64,000 nt of DNA from Cellulomonas persica (GCF_007989825.1 NZ_BJUA01000007.1:62001-126000), one strand, 5' to 3'. Shown: positions 16,317 through 25,320, counted from the first letter of the stretch. Translations and numbers: made by a program. The notes: a model not told the origin generated them from the sequence alone.

Positions 16317-17714
16317 GTGACCGAGCAGCCCGCGACGACCGAGGCGGCGGGGTCCGAGCAGCCGGGGTCCGCGCACCCGGGGTCCGCGCAGCGCGGACTG
16401 TCGCGTCGCGCGCTGCTCGGCGGCGGGCTGCTCGGTGCCGCCGCCGTCGGCGCGGCCGGTCTCGGGATCGGCCGCGCCACGGCGCACGAGCCCGTCGGCT
16501 CGAGGGCCACGCCCGGGACGTTCGCGTTCACGGGCGAGCACCAGGCGGGCATCGTCACGCCCGCGCAGGACCGGCTGTACCTCGCGGCGTTCGACGTCAC
16601 GACGAAGGACCGCGACGACCTCGTCGCGCTGCTGCAGCGCTGGACGACGATCGCCGCCCGGCTCACCCAGGGCCTGGCGGCCGGACCCTTCGGACCCGCG
16701 TCAGGCCCGTACGACGCGCCGCCCGACGACACGGGCGAGGCCGCGGACCTGCCCGCCGCAGGCCTGACGATCACGTTCGGGTTCGGCCGCTCGCTGTTCG
16801 TGACGCCCGACGGCACCGACCGGTTCGGGCTCGCGGACCGCCTGCCCGACGCGCTCGTCGAGCTGCCCCACTTCCCGGCCGACAACCTCGACCCGGCGCG
16901 CTGCGACGGCGACCTCGTGGTGCAGGCGTGCGCCGACGACCCGCAGGTCGCGGTGCACGCGATCCGCAACCTGTCGCGCGCGGCGTTCGGTGCCGCGACC
17001 ATCCGCTGGACCCAGCTCGGCTACGGCCGCACGTCGTCGACGTCGACCGCGCAGCGCACGCCGCGCAACCTGTTCGGCTTCAAGGACGGCACCGCGAACC
17101 TCAAGGCCGAGGATCCGACGCACGTCGACGAGCACGTCTGGGTGCCGGCAGCGGCAGCCGCCGCGGACAGCCACGACTCGGCCTGGCTCACGGGCGGCAC
17201 GTACCTCGTCGCGCGGCGCATCCGGATGACGATCGAGACGTGGGACCGCACGTCGCTGCGCGAGCAGGAGGCGCTCGTCGGCCGGACCAAGGGCGAGGGC
17301 GCGCCGCTGTCGGGCGGCACAGAGTTCACGGAGCCCGACTTCGCGGTGACGGGCCGCGACGGTCAGCCGCTCGTCGCGGTCAACAGCCACGTGCGTCTCG
17401 CGCACCCGGCGCAGAACGGCGGCGTGCGGATGCTGCGCCGGGGCTACAACTTCACCGACGGCAACGACTCGCTCGGCCGCCTCGACGCGGGCCTGTTCTT
17501 CATCGCGTTCGTGACGGACCCGCGCACGCACTACATCCCGATGCAGACCACGCTCTCGCGCGACGACGGCCTCATGGAGTACCTGCAGCACACCGGCTCG
17601 GGGCTGTTCGCGGTCCCGCCGGGCGTGCCCGACGGGACGCTCGTGGTCGGGTCGGACGGCACGCCGATCACGACGAGCAGTAGCCCGTTCGTCGGCCAGG
17701 CGCTGTTCGCCTGA
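16317..17714 (+). CDS. efeB: deferrochelatase/DyP-type peroxidase EfeB, Tat-exported
   Basis: 465-residue heme peroxidase of the DyP family with a twin-arginine signal (SRRALLGGGLLG, R30-R31), so it folds in the cytoplasm and is exported by Tat with its heme. The DyP motif GFKDGTANLK (GxxDG) and a downstream SHVRLAHP histidine segment are intact. In efeUOB systems EfeB is proposed to oxidise Fe2+ or release iron from heme for uptake by EfeO/EfeU. The start is the GTG one base after the efeO stop. It is convergent with the radical SAM gene. Confidence 0.94.
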   Translation: MTEQPATTEAAGSEQPGSAHPGSAQRGLSRRALLGGGLLGAAAVGAAGLGIGRATAHEPVGSRATPGTFAFTGEHQAGIVTPAQDRLYLAAFDVTTKDRDDLVALLQRWTTIAARLTQGLAAGPFGPASGPYDAPPDDTGEAADLPAAGLTITFGFGRSLFVTPDGTDRFGLADRLPDALVELPHFPADNLDPARCDGDLVVQACADDPQVAVHAIRNLSRAAFGAATIRWTQLGYGRTSSTSTAQRTPRNLFGFKDGTANLKAEDPTHVDEHVWVPAAAAAADSHDSAWLTGGTYLVARRIRMTIETWDRTSLREQEALVGRTKGEGAPLSGGTEFTEPDFAVTGRDGQPLVAVNSHVRLAHPAQNGGVRMLRRGYNFTDGNDSLGRLDAGLFFIAFVTDPRTHYIPMQTTLSRDDGLMEYLQHTGSGLFAVPPGVPDGTLVVGSDGTPITTSSSPFVGQALFA

Positions 17715-17757
17715 GGCCGCGGCCCGCAGGGCCCGCCGCGCGGACCGCCCGACGCCG

Positions 17758-18948
17758 TCACGACGCGAGCAGCGCCGCCACGTCCTGCGGGTACGGGAAG
17801 GACCCGGGCTGGTACGCGCACAGCGGGTCGGACGCGTAGGCGTCCCCCGTGGAGGCGTACGCCCGCGAGCGCGAGCCGCCGCAGATGCGCGCGAACTCGC
17901 ACGACCCGCACCGCCCGGTCAGGCGCGAGGAGTCGCGCAGCCCTGTGAACAGCTCGGAGGTCCGGTAGATCTCGGTGAGCGGCTGCTCGCGCACGTCGCC
18001 GGCCGAGACGGGCAGGAAGCCCGAGGGGTGCACGGTGCCGACGTGCGAGACGAACACGAACCCGTAGCCCGCGTTGACGTTGAGCGGCGGCCGCCGCGTG
18101 CGGTCCCCGTCGCCCCAGCCGAAGGCGGCGGTCCGCTCCGTGAGCTCGGCGTACAGGTCACCGAGGCCCAGCGCCGCCACGTGGTCCACGCCCCGGTCGG
18201 CGAGCACCGCGCGCTGCAGCGCGACACGCCGGAAGTGGTGGCCCTCGGTGGTCTTGACCGGGACGTGCGGGCCCAGGTCGTACAGGTAGTTCATGACGTC
18301 CTCGGCCTGCTGCGCGCTGAGCGCCCCGAGGTCCACGCCGCGACCCATCGGGACGAGCATGAACGCGCTCCACGTCATGGCGCCCTGCTCGCGCACGAGC
18401 GCCGCGAGGTCCGGCAGCTCGTGCACGGTGCGGCTCGACATGGTCGAGTTGACCTGCACCTTCATCCCGAGCTCGCGCGCGGTCGCCCACGCCTGCACGG
18501 TCCGGTCGAACGTGCCCGGGACGCGGCGGAAGCCGTCGTGCACCGCCGCGGTCGCACCGTCGAGCGACAGCGACATCGCGGTGACGCCGGCGTCCTGCAG
18601 CGCGACGAGCGCCGCGCGGTCCAGCTTGTCGGTGCCCGAGGGTGAGACGGCGACCGCGAGACCGAGCTCGCGCCCCCTGCGCACGAGCTCGGTCAGGTCG
18701 TCCCGCTCGAAGCAGTCGCCACCGGTGATGACGAAGATCGGGGACGGGCGGCCGAACGAGGCGACCTGGCGCATGAGCTCGGTCGCCTCGTCGGTGTCGA
18801 GCTCGCGCGGATGGCGCCGAGGTGCGGCCTCCGCGCGGCAGTGCACGCACGACAGCGCGCACGCGCGCGTCGCCTCCCAGATGACCAGGAGCGGCCGGTC
18901 GGCCGGGTCGTGACGGACGGTGCGGACGACGGGCCCGTGCGGTCGCAT
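17758..18948 (-). CDS. radical SAM/SPASM-type enzyme
   Basis: 396 residues. The [4Fe-4S]/SAM motif CxxxCxxC is C30-ALS-C34-VH-C37, followed by the GGDCFE SAM-binding glycine region; the C terminus has a Cys-rich SPASM-like auxiliary cluster region, CGSCEFARICGG ... PLC. It looks like the TIGR04053/NirJ-AhbD-PqqE branch that works on peptides or hemes; the precise reaction is not known. It is convergent with efeB (43-bp gap), which raises the idea of a role in heme or porphyrin handling, but no precursor-peptide gene is evident nearby. The ATG at 18948 is chosen because the upstream frame is low-complexity and overlaps the divergent gene. Confidence 0.82.
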   Translation of the reverse strand: MRPHGPVVRTVRHDPADRPLLVIWEATRACALSCVHCRAEAAPRRHPRELDTDEATELMRQVASFGRPSPIFVITGGDCFERDDLTELVRRGRELGLAVAVSPSGTDKLDRAALVALQDAGVTAMSLSLDGATAAVHDGFRRVPGTFDRTVQAWATARELGMKVQVNSTMSSRTVHELPDLAALVREQGAMTWSAFMLVPMGRGVDLGALSAQQAEDVMNYLYDLGPHVPVKTTEGHHFRRVALQRAVLADRGVDHVAALGLGDLYAELTERTAAFGWGDGDRTRRPPLNVNAGYGFVFVSHVGTVHPSGFLPVSAGDVREQPLTEIYRTSELFTGLRDSSRLTGRCGSCEFARICGGSRSRAYASTGDAYASDPLCAYQPGSFPYPQDVAALLAS

Positions 18949-18981
18949 GGGCGCATGCAACACCCCCGGACACGCGCCGGA

Positions 18982-18999
18982 CCGGGACGTGCGTCCCGG
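18982..18999. promoter_or_regulatory. 8-2-8 inverted repeat between divergent radical SAM and EEP genes
   Basis: ccgggacg-tg-cgtcccgg is a perfect dyad centred in the 73-bp divergent promoter region, close upstream of the EEP gene's -10 box. It is positioned to act as an operator for both genes. Confidence 0.45.
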
Positions 19000-19009
19000 G
19001 GTCGACGCG

Positions 19010-19015
19010 TAGCCT
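19010..19015 (+). promoter_or_regulatory. -10 box for leaderless EEP gene
   Basis: TAGCCT lies 6 nt before the GTG at 19022; no Shine-Dalgarno is present. Confidence 0.5.
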
Positions 19016-19021
19016 TCGGCC

Positions 19022-20998
19022 GTGACGCACAGCACCGACGACCGCGCGACCGCCACGACGAGGCCGCCCGACGACGGCAACCCCACCCGCGTGTGGCTGC
19101 TCGCGGCGCTCGTCGCCGCGACGCTCGAGCTCGTGCGGGCGAGCGGCCCGCTGCTCGACCACGCGTTCGCGTCGGGTGTGGTGACCGCGGGGGTCACGTC
19201 GCTCGTCACGTACGCGGCCGCGGGCGTCGTCGTGGCGGTGCTGCTGCTCGCGACGCGCGCGCAGGCGGGTGTGCCGTCGGGACGCACGGTGGTCGTGGGC
19301 GCCGCGGTGCTCGCCGCGCTGCGCCTGGTGCTGCAGGCCCTCGACGGCGACGCGCGCTACTGGCTGGGTCTGGTGGCCGTCGCGTGGGCGTGCGGCGTGC
19401 TCGCGCTCACGGTGACGTTCGTCGCCGGACGCGCGGCCGGCCCGCGACAGGCCGCGCTCGGGCTCCTGCTGGGTTCGGGGTTGTCGGTCGGGCTGCAGGT
19501 GCTGCTGGGCACGTGGGACGCGGTGTGGCGCTCGTCGTGGGCCGGCTGGGCGGTCGCGCTCGTGGTCGCCCTCGCACCGCTCGCGGCCTTCCGCGTCGCA
19601 CGGCCCGGGACGGGGGCGGGTGAGCCCGCCACGTCGCGCCCGCGCCGGCTGTGGGCGGTCGGCCTGTTCGTCGGCCTGGCGGTCATGGTGGGCGCGAACC
19701 CCGCGTTCCTCGCGGCGCAGTCGGGCGTCGCGCTCGGCTGGGCGGGCCTGGCGATCGTGCTCGCGACGGGGGTCGGCGGCTGGCTCCTGCTGCGGCCGGA
19801 CCGCTGGCCGGGCGTGGTGCGCGTCGGTGCCGCAGGGCTGCTCGTCGGCGGTGTGGCCGCCGCGGTGTACGCGACCGGCTGGGTCGCGCTCGTCGGCGTG
19901 GTCGCGCTCGACGTCACCGCCGCGGTCGTGCTCGTCGGGATGCTCTCCGTGCGCCGGCCGGCGCCGCGTGGCACGTGGCGCACCGCGGGCGCGGGCGCGC
20001 TCGTGGGGCTCGGTGTGATCGTCCCCGTGCTCGCGTACATGGTCGACTACGACGTCCCGCTGCCGGTCGACAACGCGGTCGTCCCGGTGCTCGCCGCGCT
20101 CGTCGTCGCCCTGTCCGGGCTGCACCACCGCGCGCCGGGCGAGGAGCCCGACGCCTCCGCCACCGACGAGCGACAGCCCGCCCGCGTGCGCTCCGCGCGT
20201 CTGCTGCTCGTCCCGGCCGCGGCGCTCGCGCTCGTCGGCCTCGCCCCGTCGACGACGAGCACGGACGGCACCGACGTCCCCGACCGCACCACCGACGACG
20301 CCCTCGTCGTCCTGGGCTGGAACCTGCACTACGGCGTGTCACCGCTCGGCGGGGTCGAGCTCGAGACGATCGCGACGACGATCGAGGCCGCGGACCCGGA
20401 CGTCGTGCTGCTGCAGGAGGTCGAGCGCGGCTGGGTGCTCGGCGGCGGCACGGACATGGCCACGTGGCTCGCGCACCGGCTCGACATGACGGTCGAGTTC
20501 GCGCCCGCGGCCGACCGCCAGTTCGGCAACGCGATCCTGTCCCGCTCGGCGCTCACCGACGTCGCCGTCCACCCGCTGCCGTACGGCGCGGGCCCGCAGG
20601 ACCGCTCGGCGCTGTCGGCCACGGTCACCACCGCGGCGGGCACCCCGGTGCGCGTCACGAGCGTGCACCTGCAGCACCGCGAGGAGAACACCCCCACACG
20701 CCTCGACCAGCTCGCCGCGCTCGCCGAGGCCGAGCCCGTCACCGGGCCGTCGGTGCTCGCGGGCGACCTCAACGCCGAGCCGGGCTGGCCGGAGATCACC
20801 CTGCTCGAGGACGCGGGCTGGGTGAGCGCGGTCGACGTCGCGGGCGACCCGGACGCGCTCACGTCGCCGTCGGTGGTGCCCACGCAGCGGATCGACTGGG
20901 TGTTCGGTCAGCAGGTGACGTTCACGCACGCGGAGGTGGTGTCGGGCGTGACCGCCTCGGACCACCTGCCGGTGGTCGCGCACGTCGCGCTCCCCTGA
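19022..20998 (+). CDS. multi-pass membrane protein with C-terminal endonuclease/exonuclease/phosphatase domain
   Basis: 658 residues. The first ~415 are about eleven hydrophobic segments; the last ~230 form an EEP (DNase I-like) domain with the expected catalytic pieces NLHYGV, LLQEVERG (metal-binding Glu), GDLNAEP and a terminal ASDHLPV (Asp-His). EEP domains cleave phosphodiesters in nucleic acids, phosphoinositides or sphingomyelin, and an extracytoplasmic placement here would suit lipid or nucleic acid phosphodiesters; substrate unknown. It is divergent from the radical SAM gene and convergent with the lpdA-like gene. Confidence 0.85.
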   Translation: MTHSTDDRATATTRPPDDGNPTRVWLLAALVAATLELVRASGPLLDHAFASGVVTAGVTSLVTYAAAGVVVAVLLLATRAQAGVPSGRTVVVGAAVLAALRLVLQALDGDARYWLGLVAVAWACGVLALTVTFVAGRAAGPRQAALGLLLGSGLSVGLQVLLGTWDAVWRSSWAGWAVALVVALAPLAAFRVARPGTGAGEPATSRPRRLWAVGLFVGLAVMVGANPAFLAAQSGVALGWAGLAIVLATGVGGWLLLRPDRWPGVVRVGAAGLLVGGVAAAVYATGWVALVGVVALDVTAAVVLVGMLSVRRPAPRGTWRTAGAGALVGLGVIVPVLAYMVDYDVPLPVDNAVVPVLAALVVALSGLHHRAPGEEPDASATDERQPARVRSARLLLVPAAALALVGLAPSTTSTDGTDVPDRTTDDALVVLGWNLHYGVSPLGGVELETIATTIEAADPDVVLLQEVERGWVLGGGTDMATWLAHRLDMTVEFAPAADRQFGNAILSRSALTDVAVHPLPYGAGPQDRSALSATVTTAAGTPVRVTSVHLQHREENTPTRLDQLAALAEAEPVTGPSVLAGDLNAEPGWPEITLLEDAGWVSAVDVAGDPDALTSPSVVPTQRIDWVFGQQVTFTHAEVVSGVTASDHLPVVAHVALP

Positions 20999-21008
20999 CC
21001 GCTCCCCA

Positions 21009-21035
21009 GCCGACGCCCGGACGACGCGCGTCGGC
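21009..21035. terminator. hairpin between convergent EEP and lpdA-like genes
   Basis: gccgacgc (21009-21016) pairs with gcgtcggc (21028-21035) around an 11-nt loop, in the 63-bp gap between convergent stops. Confidence 0.45.
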
Positions 21036-21061
21036 GGCGGCCCCGCGACAGCGCCCCGACG

Positions 21062-22489
21062 TCAGTCGGTGGCGCGGTGGTGCAGCGTGCGGGCGACCTC
21101 GGCGAGCGAGCCCGACATCGACGGGTAGACCGTGATGACCTCGGCGATCTGGTCCACCGACAGGCGGTGCGTGATCGCGAGCGCGAGCGGGAACACCGAC
21201 TCCGACGCGCGCGGCCCGACGAGCACCGCACCCAGGACCGTGCCCGCGCCGGGGCTCGCGAAGATCTTGACGAACCCCTCGCGCACCCCCAACATCTTGG
21301 CGCGCGGGTTGCGCGTGACCGGCAGGGTGCTGACCTCGTAGGGCAGGCCCTCGTCGCGCAGCCGCTGCTCGGAGAAGCCGACCGTCGCGATCTCCGGCGC
21401 GGTGAAGATGTTCGCCGCGACCGCGCGCAGGGACAGCGGCGTGACCGCGTCGCCGAGCGCGTGCGACATCGCGATGCGACCCTGCGTCGCGGCGACCGAC
21501 GCGAGCGGCAGGACGCCCGTGACGTCACCGGCCGCGTACACGCCGCGCGCGCTCGTGCGCGAGACCTTGTCGACCTCGATGTGCCCCGACGGCGCGAGGC
21601 GCACACCGGCCTCCTCGAGCCCCAGCCCGTCGGTCGTCGGGATCGAGCCGACCGCGAACAGCACGTGCGAGCCCTCGACCTCGCGGCCGTCGGCGAGCGT
21701 CACGACGACCCCGTCGGAGGTGCGCCGCGCACCCGCGGCCCGCGAGCGCGACAGCACGGTCATGCCGCGGCGCTTGAACACGTCCTCGATGAGCTCGGCG
21801 GCGTCGCCGTCCTCGCCGGGCAGCACACGGTCGCGCGACGAGACGAGCGTGACGTCCGCGCCGAGCGACGTGTACGCGCCGGCGAACTCCGCGCCGGTGA
21901 CGCCCGAGCCGACGACGATCAGCTTGTCGGGCAGCGCGGGCAGGTCGTAGAGCTGCGTCCAGGTGAGGATGCGCTCGCCGTCGGGCCGGGCCTCGGGCAG
22001 CTCGCGCGGGCGGGCCCCGGTCGCCACCAGCACCACGTCGGCCTCGAGCGCGCGCTCGGGCGAGCCGTCGGTCGCGGTCACGACGACGCGCTGCGGGCCG
22101 TCGAGCCGGCCGCGGCCGAGCACGACGTGCACGCCCTCCTTCTCGAGGCGCGCGCGGATGTCGGCGGACTGCGCGGCTGCGAGCGCCTTGACGCGCGTGT
22201 TCACGGCGGCGAGGTCGATGTGGTGGCGGTGGTCCGAGCCGACCGCGTTGCGGATGCCGAGCTCGGGAGCGCGGTCGGCGATCGTCATCCACTCGGCCGT
22301 GGCGATGAGCGTCTTGGACGGCACCACGTCGGTCAGGACGGCCGAACCGCCCAGACCCTGTGCCTCGACGACCGTGACGTCGGCGCCGAGCCGCCGCGCG
22401 ACGAGCGCGGCCTCGTACCCGCCGGGGCCACCTCCGACGATCACGACGCGGGTCTCGGGCAGCGCGGGGGTCCCAGGCGGTGTGCTCAC
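21062..22489 (-). CDS. lpdA: NAD(P)H-quinone dehydrogenase-type flavoprotein (LpdA, Rv3303c-like)
   Basis: 475 residues of the dihydrolipoamide dehydrogenase fold: FAD motif GGGPGGYEAAL, NAD(P) motif GSGVTGAEFAG, YAAGDVTG, and a C-terminal dimer domain. The redox-active disulfide normally in GGTCLNVGCIPSK is missing: the equivalent stretch here is GGSAVLTDVVPSK. It therefore should not act on lipoamide; from memory mycobacterial Rv3303c has the same loss and reduces quinones. Divergent from the purine nucleoside phosphorylase gene over 60 bp. The GTG at 22489 is supported by a -10 6 nt upstream. Confidence 0.88.
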   Translation of the reverse strand: MSTPPGTPALPETRVVIVGGGPGGYEAALVARRLGADVTVVEAQGLGGSAVLTDVVPSKTLIATAEWMTIADRAPELGIRNAVGSDHRHHIDLAAVNTRVKALAAAQSADIRARLEKEGVHVVLGRGRLDGPQRVVVTATDGSPERALEADVVLVATGARPRELPEARPDGERILTWTQLYDLPALPDKLIVVGSGVTGAEFAGAYTSLGADVTLVSSRDRVLPGEDGDAAELIEDVFKRRGMTVLSRSRAAGARRTSDGVVVTLADGREVEGSHVLFAVGSIPTTDGLGLEEAGVRLAPSGHIEVDKVSRTSARGVYAAGDVTGVLPLASVAATQGRIAMSHALGDAVTPLSLRAVAANIFTAPEIATVGFSEQRLRDEGLPYEVSTLPVTRNPRAKMLGVREGFVKIFASPGAGTVLGAVLVGPRASESVFPLALAITHRLSVDQIAEVITVYPSMSGSLAEVARTLHHRATD

Positions 22490-22495
22490 GCAGGC

Positions 22496-22501
22496 ATTCT
22501 G
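22496..22501 (-). promoter_or_regulatory. -10 box for leaderless lpdA-like gene
   Basis: CAGAAT on the minus strand, 6 nt before the GTG at 22489. Confidence 0.35.
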
Positions 22502-22536
22502 CCGTCTGCCGCGCGGCTGCTCTCGCCGGGCACGGC

Positions 22537-22542
22537 TAACCT
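22537..22542 (+). promoter_or_regulatory. -10 box for leaderless purine nucleoside phosphorylase gene
   Basis: TAACCT followed by 7 nt and the ATG at 22550; there is no ribosome-binding site. Confidence 0.5.
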
Positions 22543-22549
22543 GCGTCTC

Positions 22550-23380
22550 ATGAGCCACGACCTGGACCTCGACGACCCCACGACCGACCCCTTCGAGGTG
22601 GCCCGCGCGGCTGCCGCGTACCTCGCCGACGCGACGGGGGTGGCGCAGCACGACGTGGCGCTCGTCCTCGGCTCCGGCTGGGGCGGCGCGGCCGACCTGC
22701 TGGGCGAGACGGTCGCGGAGGTCGCGAGCACCGACGTGCCGGGCTTCTCCGCCGCGGCGGTGCACGGGCACGTGGGCACGATCCGCTCGGTGCGCATCGG
22801 CGAGACGGGCAAGCACGCGCTCGTGCTCGGGTCGCGCACGCACCTGTACGAGGGCAAGGGCGTGCGGCGCGTCGTGCACGGCATGCGCACGGCCGCGGCG
22901 GCGGGCGCGACGACGGTCGTGCTCACCAACGGGTGCGGCGGCCTCAACCCGGCCTGGGGTCCGGGCACGCCGGTGCTCATCAGCGACCACATCAACCTCA
23001 CGGCGACCTCGCCGCTCGAGGGCGCGACGTTCGTCGACCTGACCGACCTGTACTCCTCGCGACTGCGCGCGCTCGCGCGCGAGGTCGACGCGTCGCTCGA
23101 CGAGGGCGTCTACGTCCAGTTCCGCGGCCCGCACTACGAGACGCCGGCCGAGGTGCAGATGGCCGCGCGGATCGGCGGCGACCTCGTCGGCATGTCGACG
23201 ACGCTCGAGGCGATCGCGGCCCGCCAGGCGGGCCTGGAGATCCTGGGGATCTCGCTGGTCACGAACCTTGCCGCCGGGATCAGCCCCGAGCCGCTGTCGC
23301 ACGCCGAGGTCCTCGAGGCGGGCCAGGCGGCAGGTCCGCGCATCAGCGCGCTGCTCGCCGACATCATCCGGCGCCTGTAG
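22550..23380 (+). CDS. punA: purine nucleoside phosphorylase
   Basis: 276 residues, trimeric PNP (PNP/MTAP family) that splits inosine, guanosine and deoxy forms with phosphate into base and (deoxy)ribose-1-phosphate. Signature segments: LVLGSGWGG phosphate-binding serine, LGSRTHLYEGKG, VLTNGCGGLNP, and VGMSTTLEAIAARQAG near the purine site. The next gene is a phosphopentose/phosphohexose mutase, so the ribose-1-phosphate can be converted on. It heads the nucleoside salvage region on the plus strand. Confidence 0.92.
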   Translation: MSHDLDLDDPTTDPFEVARAAAAYLADATGVAQHDVALVLGSGWGGAADLLGETVAEVASTDVPGFSAAAVHGHVGTIRSVRIGETGKHALVLGSRTHLYEGKGVRRVVHGMRTAAAAGATTVVLTNGCGGLNPAWGPGTPVLISDHINLTATSPLEGATFVDLTDLYSSRLRALAREVDASLDEGVYVQFRGPHYETPAEVQMAARIGGDLVGMSTTLEAIAARQAGLEILGISLVTNLAAGISPEPLSHAEVLEAGQAAGPRISALLADIIRRL

Positions 23381-23426
23381 CCCGTGCGGCGACGCGCGGG
23401 CCGGGACGTTCGGTTCGTGCGTCGCC

Positions 23427-23443
23427 GTACTGGTCAGTACGTT
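23427..23443 (+). promoter_or_regulatory. inverted repeat overlapping the pmmB -10 box
   Basis: gtactg-gt-cagtac (23427-23440) is a 6-2-6 dyad whose right arm overlaps a -10-like TACGTT (23438-23443), 6 nt before the pmmB ATG. A repressor binding here would block a leaderless promoter. Confidence 0.45.
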
Positions 23444-23449
23444 GGGTCC

Positions 23450-25306
23450 ATGAGCCGCGACGAGCCGTGGGAGGACCTGCGCGCGCAGGTCGAGGCGTGG
23501 ATCGACGACGACCCGGACCCGCAGACCGCCGACGAGCTGCGAGAGCTCGTGCGGACCGCCGACGACCTGCCACCCGGCCTCGTCAGCGGCGTCGCCCCCA
23601 CCCCGGAGCAGGACGGCGTGCTGCGCTCCGCCCGCGCGGCCCGCGCCGAGCTGGCCGACCGCTTCCAGGGTCTGCTGCAGTTCGGCACCGCGGGGCTGCG
23701 CGGCGCGATCGCCGGCGGCCCGCACCGGATGAACCGCGCCGTGGTGATCCGGGCCGCCTCAGGCCTCGCCGACTACCTGCTCGGTGAGCTCGACGGCCTG
23801 ACGCCGCCCCCGCGCGTCGTCGTCGGCTACGACGCGCGGCACAACTCGCGCGCGTTCGCGCTCGACACCGCGGCCGTGCTCACCGCGGTCGGCATCGAGG
23901 TGCTGCTGCTCCCGCGCCCGCTGCCCACTCCCCTGCTCGCGTTCAGCGTGCGGCGCTTCGACGCCGACGCGGGCGTCATGGTCACCGCGTCGCACAACCC
24001 GCCGCAGGACAACGGCTACAAGGTGTACCTCGGCGGTCGGGTGGTCACCGACGGCGGCCAGGGCGCGCAGATCGTGCCGCCCGCCGACGCCGCGATCGCG
24101 GCCGAGATCGCGCGCGTCCCGTCGGTCGCGTCCGTGCCGCGCGCCGACGGCGGCTGGACCGTGCTGGGCGACGACGTCGTCGACGCGTACGTCGAGGCGA
24201 CGCTCGCGCTCGCCGACCCGACGGTCCGCGGCGTCGCGGCCGACCTGAAGATCGTGCTCACGCCGCTGCACGGCGTGGGCGGCGCGGTCGCCGAGCGCGT
24301 GCTGCGCAGCGCCGGCTTCACGAACCTGCTCGTCGTCCCGGAGCAGGAGGTGCCCGACCCGGACTTCCCGTCCGTCGCGTTCCCGAACCCCGAGGAGCCC
24401 GGGGCGATCGACCTCGCGCTGGGTCTGGCGTCCGACGAGGGCGCCGACCTGGTCATCGCGCTGGACCCCGACGCCGACCGGTGCGCGGTCGCCGTGCAGG
24501 ACCCGCGTGCCCGCGCGTTCCGCGGCCCCGACACCGCGGGCGCCGAGGGCTGGCGCATGCTGCACGGCGACGAGACGGGTGCGCTGCTCGGCCAGGTCGC
24601 CGCGGACCGCATCCGCGCGGACCTCGGCCCGGTGGACCCGGACGTCACGTTCGCGAGCTCGATCGTCTCGTCGCGGCAGCTCGCGCAGATCGCCCAGGCG
24701 GCGGGCGTGCGCCACGTGCAGACGCTCACCGGCTTCAAGTGGCTCTCGCGCGTCGACGGGCTCGCGTTCGCCTACGAGGAGGCGCTCGGCTACTGCGTCG
24801 CCCCCGCGAACGTGCGTGACAAGGACGGCATCTCCGCGGCCCTGCTCGTCGCGGGGCTCGCGGCGCGCCTCAAGGCCGGCGGCAGCACGCTGATCGCCGC
24901 GCTCGACGACCTCGCCCGCGCGCACGGCCTGTACCTGACCGGTCAGGTGTCGGCGCGCTACGACGACCTGTCGCAGATCCCCGCGACCGTCGGACGCCTG
25001 CGGGAGCATCCGCCCGTCACGCTCGGCGGTGCGCACGTCACGCGCGTCGTGGACCTCGCGGCGGGCACCGAGGAGGAGCGCGGCGGCCTGCCGCCCACCG
25101 AGGGCCTGCGGTTCGACGCGGCCGACGGGACGCGCGTGATCGTGCGTCCCTCGGGCACCGAGCCCAAGGTCAAGTGCTACCTCGAGGTCATCGAGCCCGT
25201 GCTGCCGGACGCGGACGACGAGGCCGTCGGTGCCGCGCGGCGGCAGGCGCGCGCGCGTCTGGACGCCGTGGCCGCGGACATGCGCACGGCCCTCGGCATC
25301 GCCTGA
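23450..25306 (+). CDS. pmmB: phospho-sugar mutase (phosphomannomutase/phosphopentomutase family)
   Basis: 618-residue alpha-D-phosphohexomutase superfamily enzyme. It has the phosphoserine loop TASHNPPQDNGYKVY, metal loop DPDADRCAV, sugar-binding EEALGYCVAP and phosphate-binding RPSGTEPKVK. The length and position beside PNP, deoC, add and deoA suggest conversion of (deoxy)ribose-1-phosphate to the 5-phosphate as well as, or instead of, mannose or glucose phosphates; this is inference. It has its own candidate promoter and is followed by a strong shared terminator with deoC. Confidence 0.9.
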   Translation: MSRDEPWEDLRAQVEAWIDDDPDPQTADELRELVRTADDLPPGLVSGVAPTPEQDGVLRSARAARAELADRFQGLLQFGTAGLRGAIAGGPHRMNRAVVIRAASGLADYLLGELDGLTPPPRVVVGYDARHNSRAFALDTAAVLTAVGIEVLLLPRPLPTPLLAFSVRRFDADAGVMVTASHNPPQDNGYKVYLGGRVVTDGGQGAQIVPPADAAIAAEIARVPSVASVPRADGGWTVLGDDVVDAYVEATLALADPTVRGVAADLKIVLTPLHGVGGAVAERVLRSAGFTNLLVVPEQEVPDPDFPSVAFPNPEEPGAIDLALGLASDEGADLVIALDPDADRCAVAVQDPRARAFRGPDTAGAEGWRMLHGDETGALLGQVAADRIRADLGPVDPDVTFASSIVSSRQLAQIAQAAGVRHVQTLTGFKWLSRVDGLAFAYEEALGYCVAPANVRDKDGISAALLVAGLAARLKAGGSTLIAALDDLARAHGLYLTGQVSARYDDLSQIPATVGRLREHPPVTLGGAHVTRVVDLAAGTEEERGGLPPTEGLRFDAADGTRVIVRPSGTEPKVKCYLEVIEPVLPDADDEAVGAARRQARARLDAVAADMRTALGIA

Positions 25307-25320
25307 GCGCCGGTTCGCGC

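Noticed and set aside
22490..23725. 412-residue N-terminal extension of the lpdA-like protein
   Set aside because: It is antisense to PNP and pmmB and has no domain; the FAD motif begins close to the GTG at 22489.
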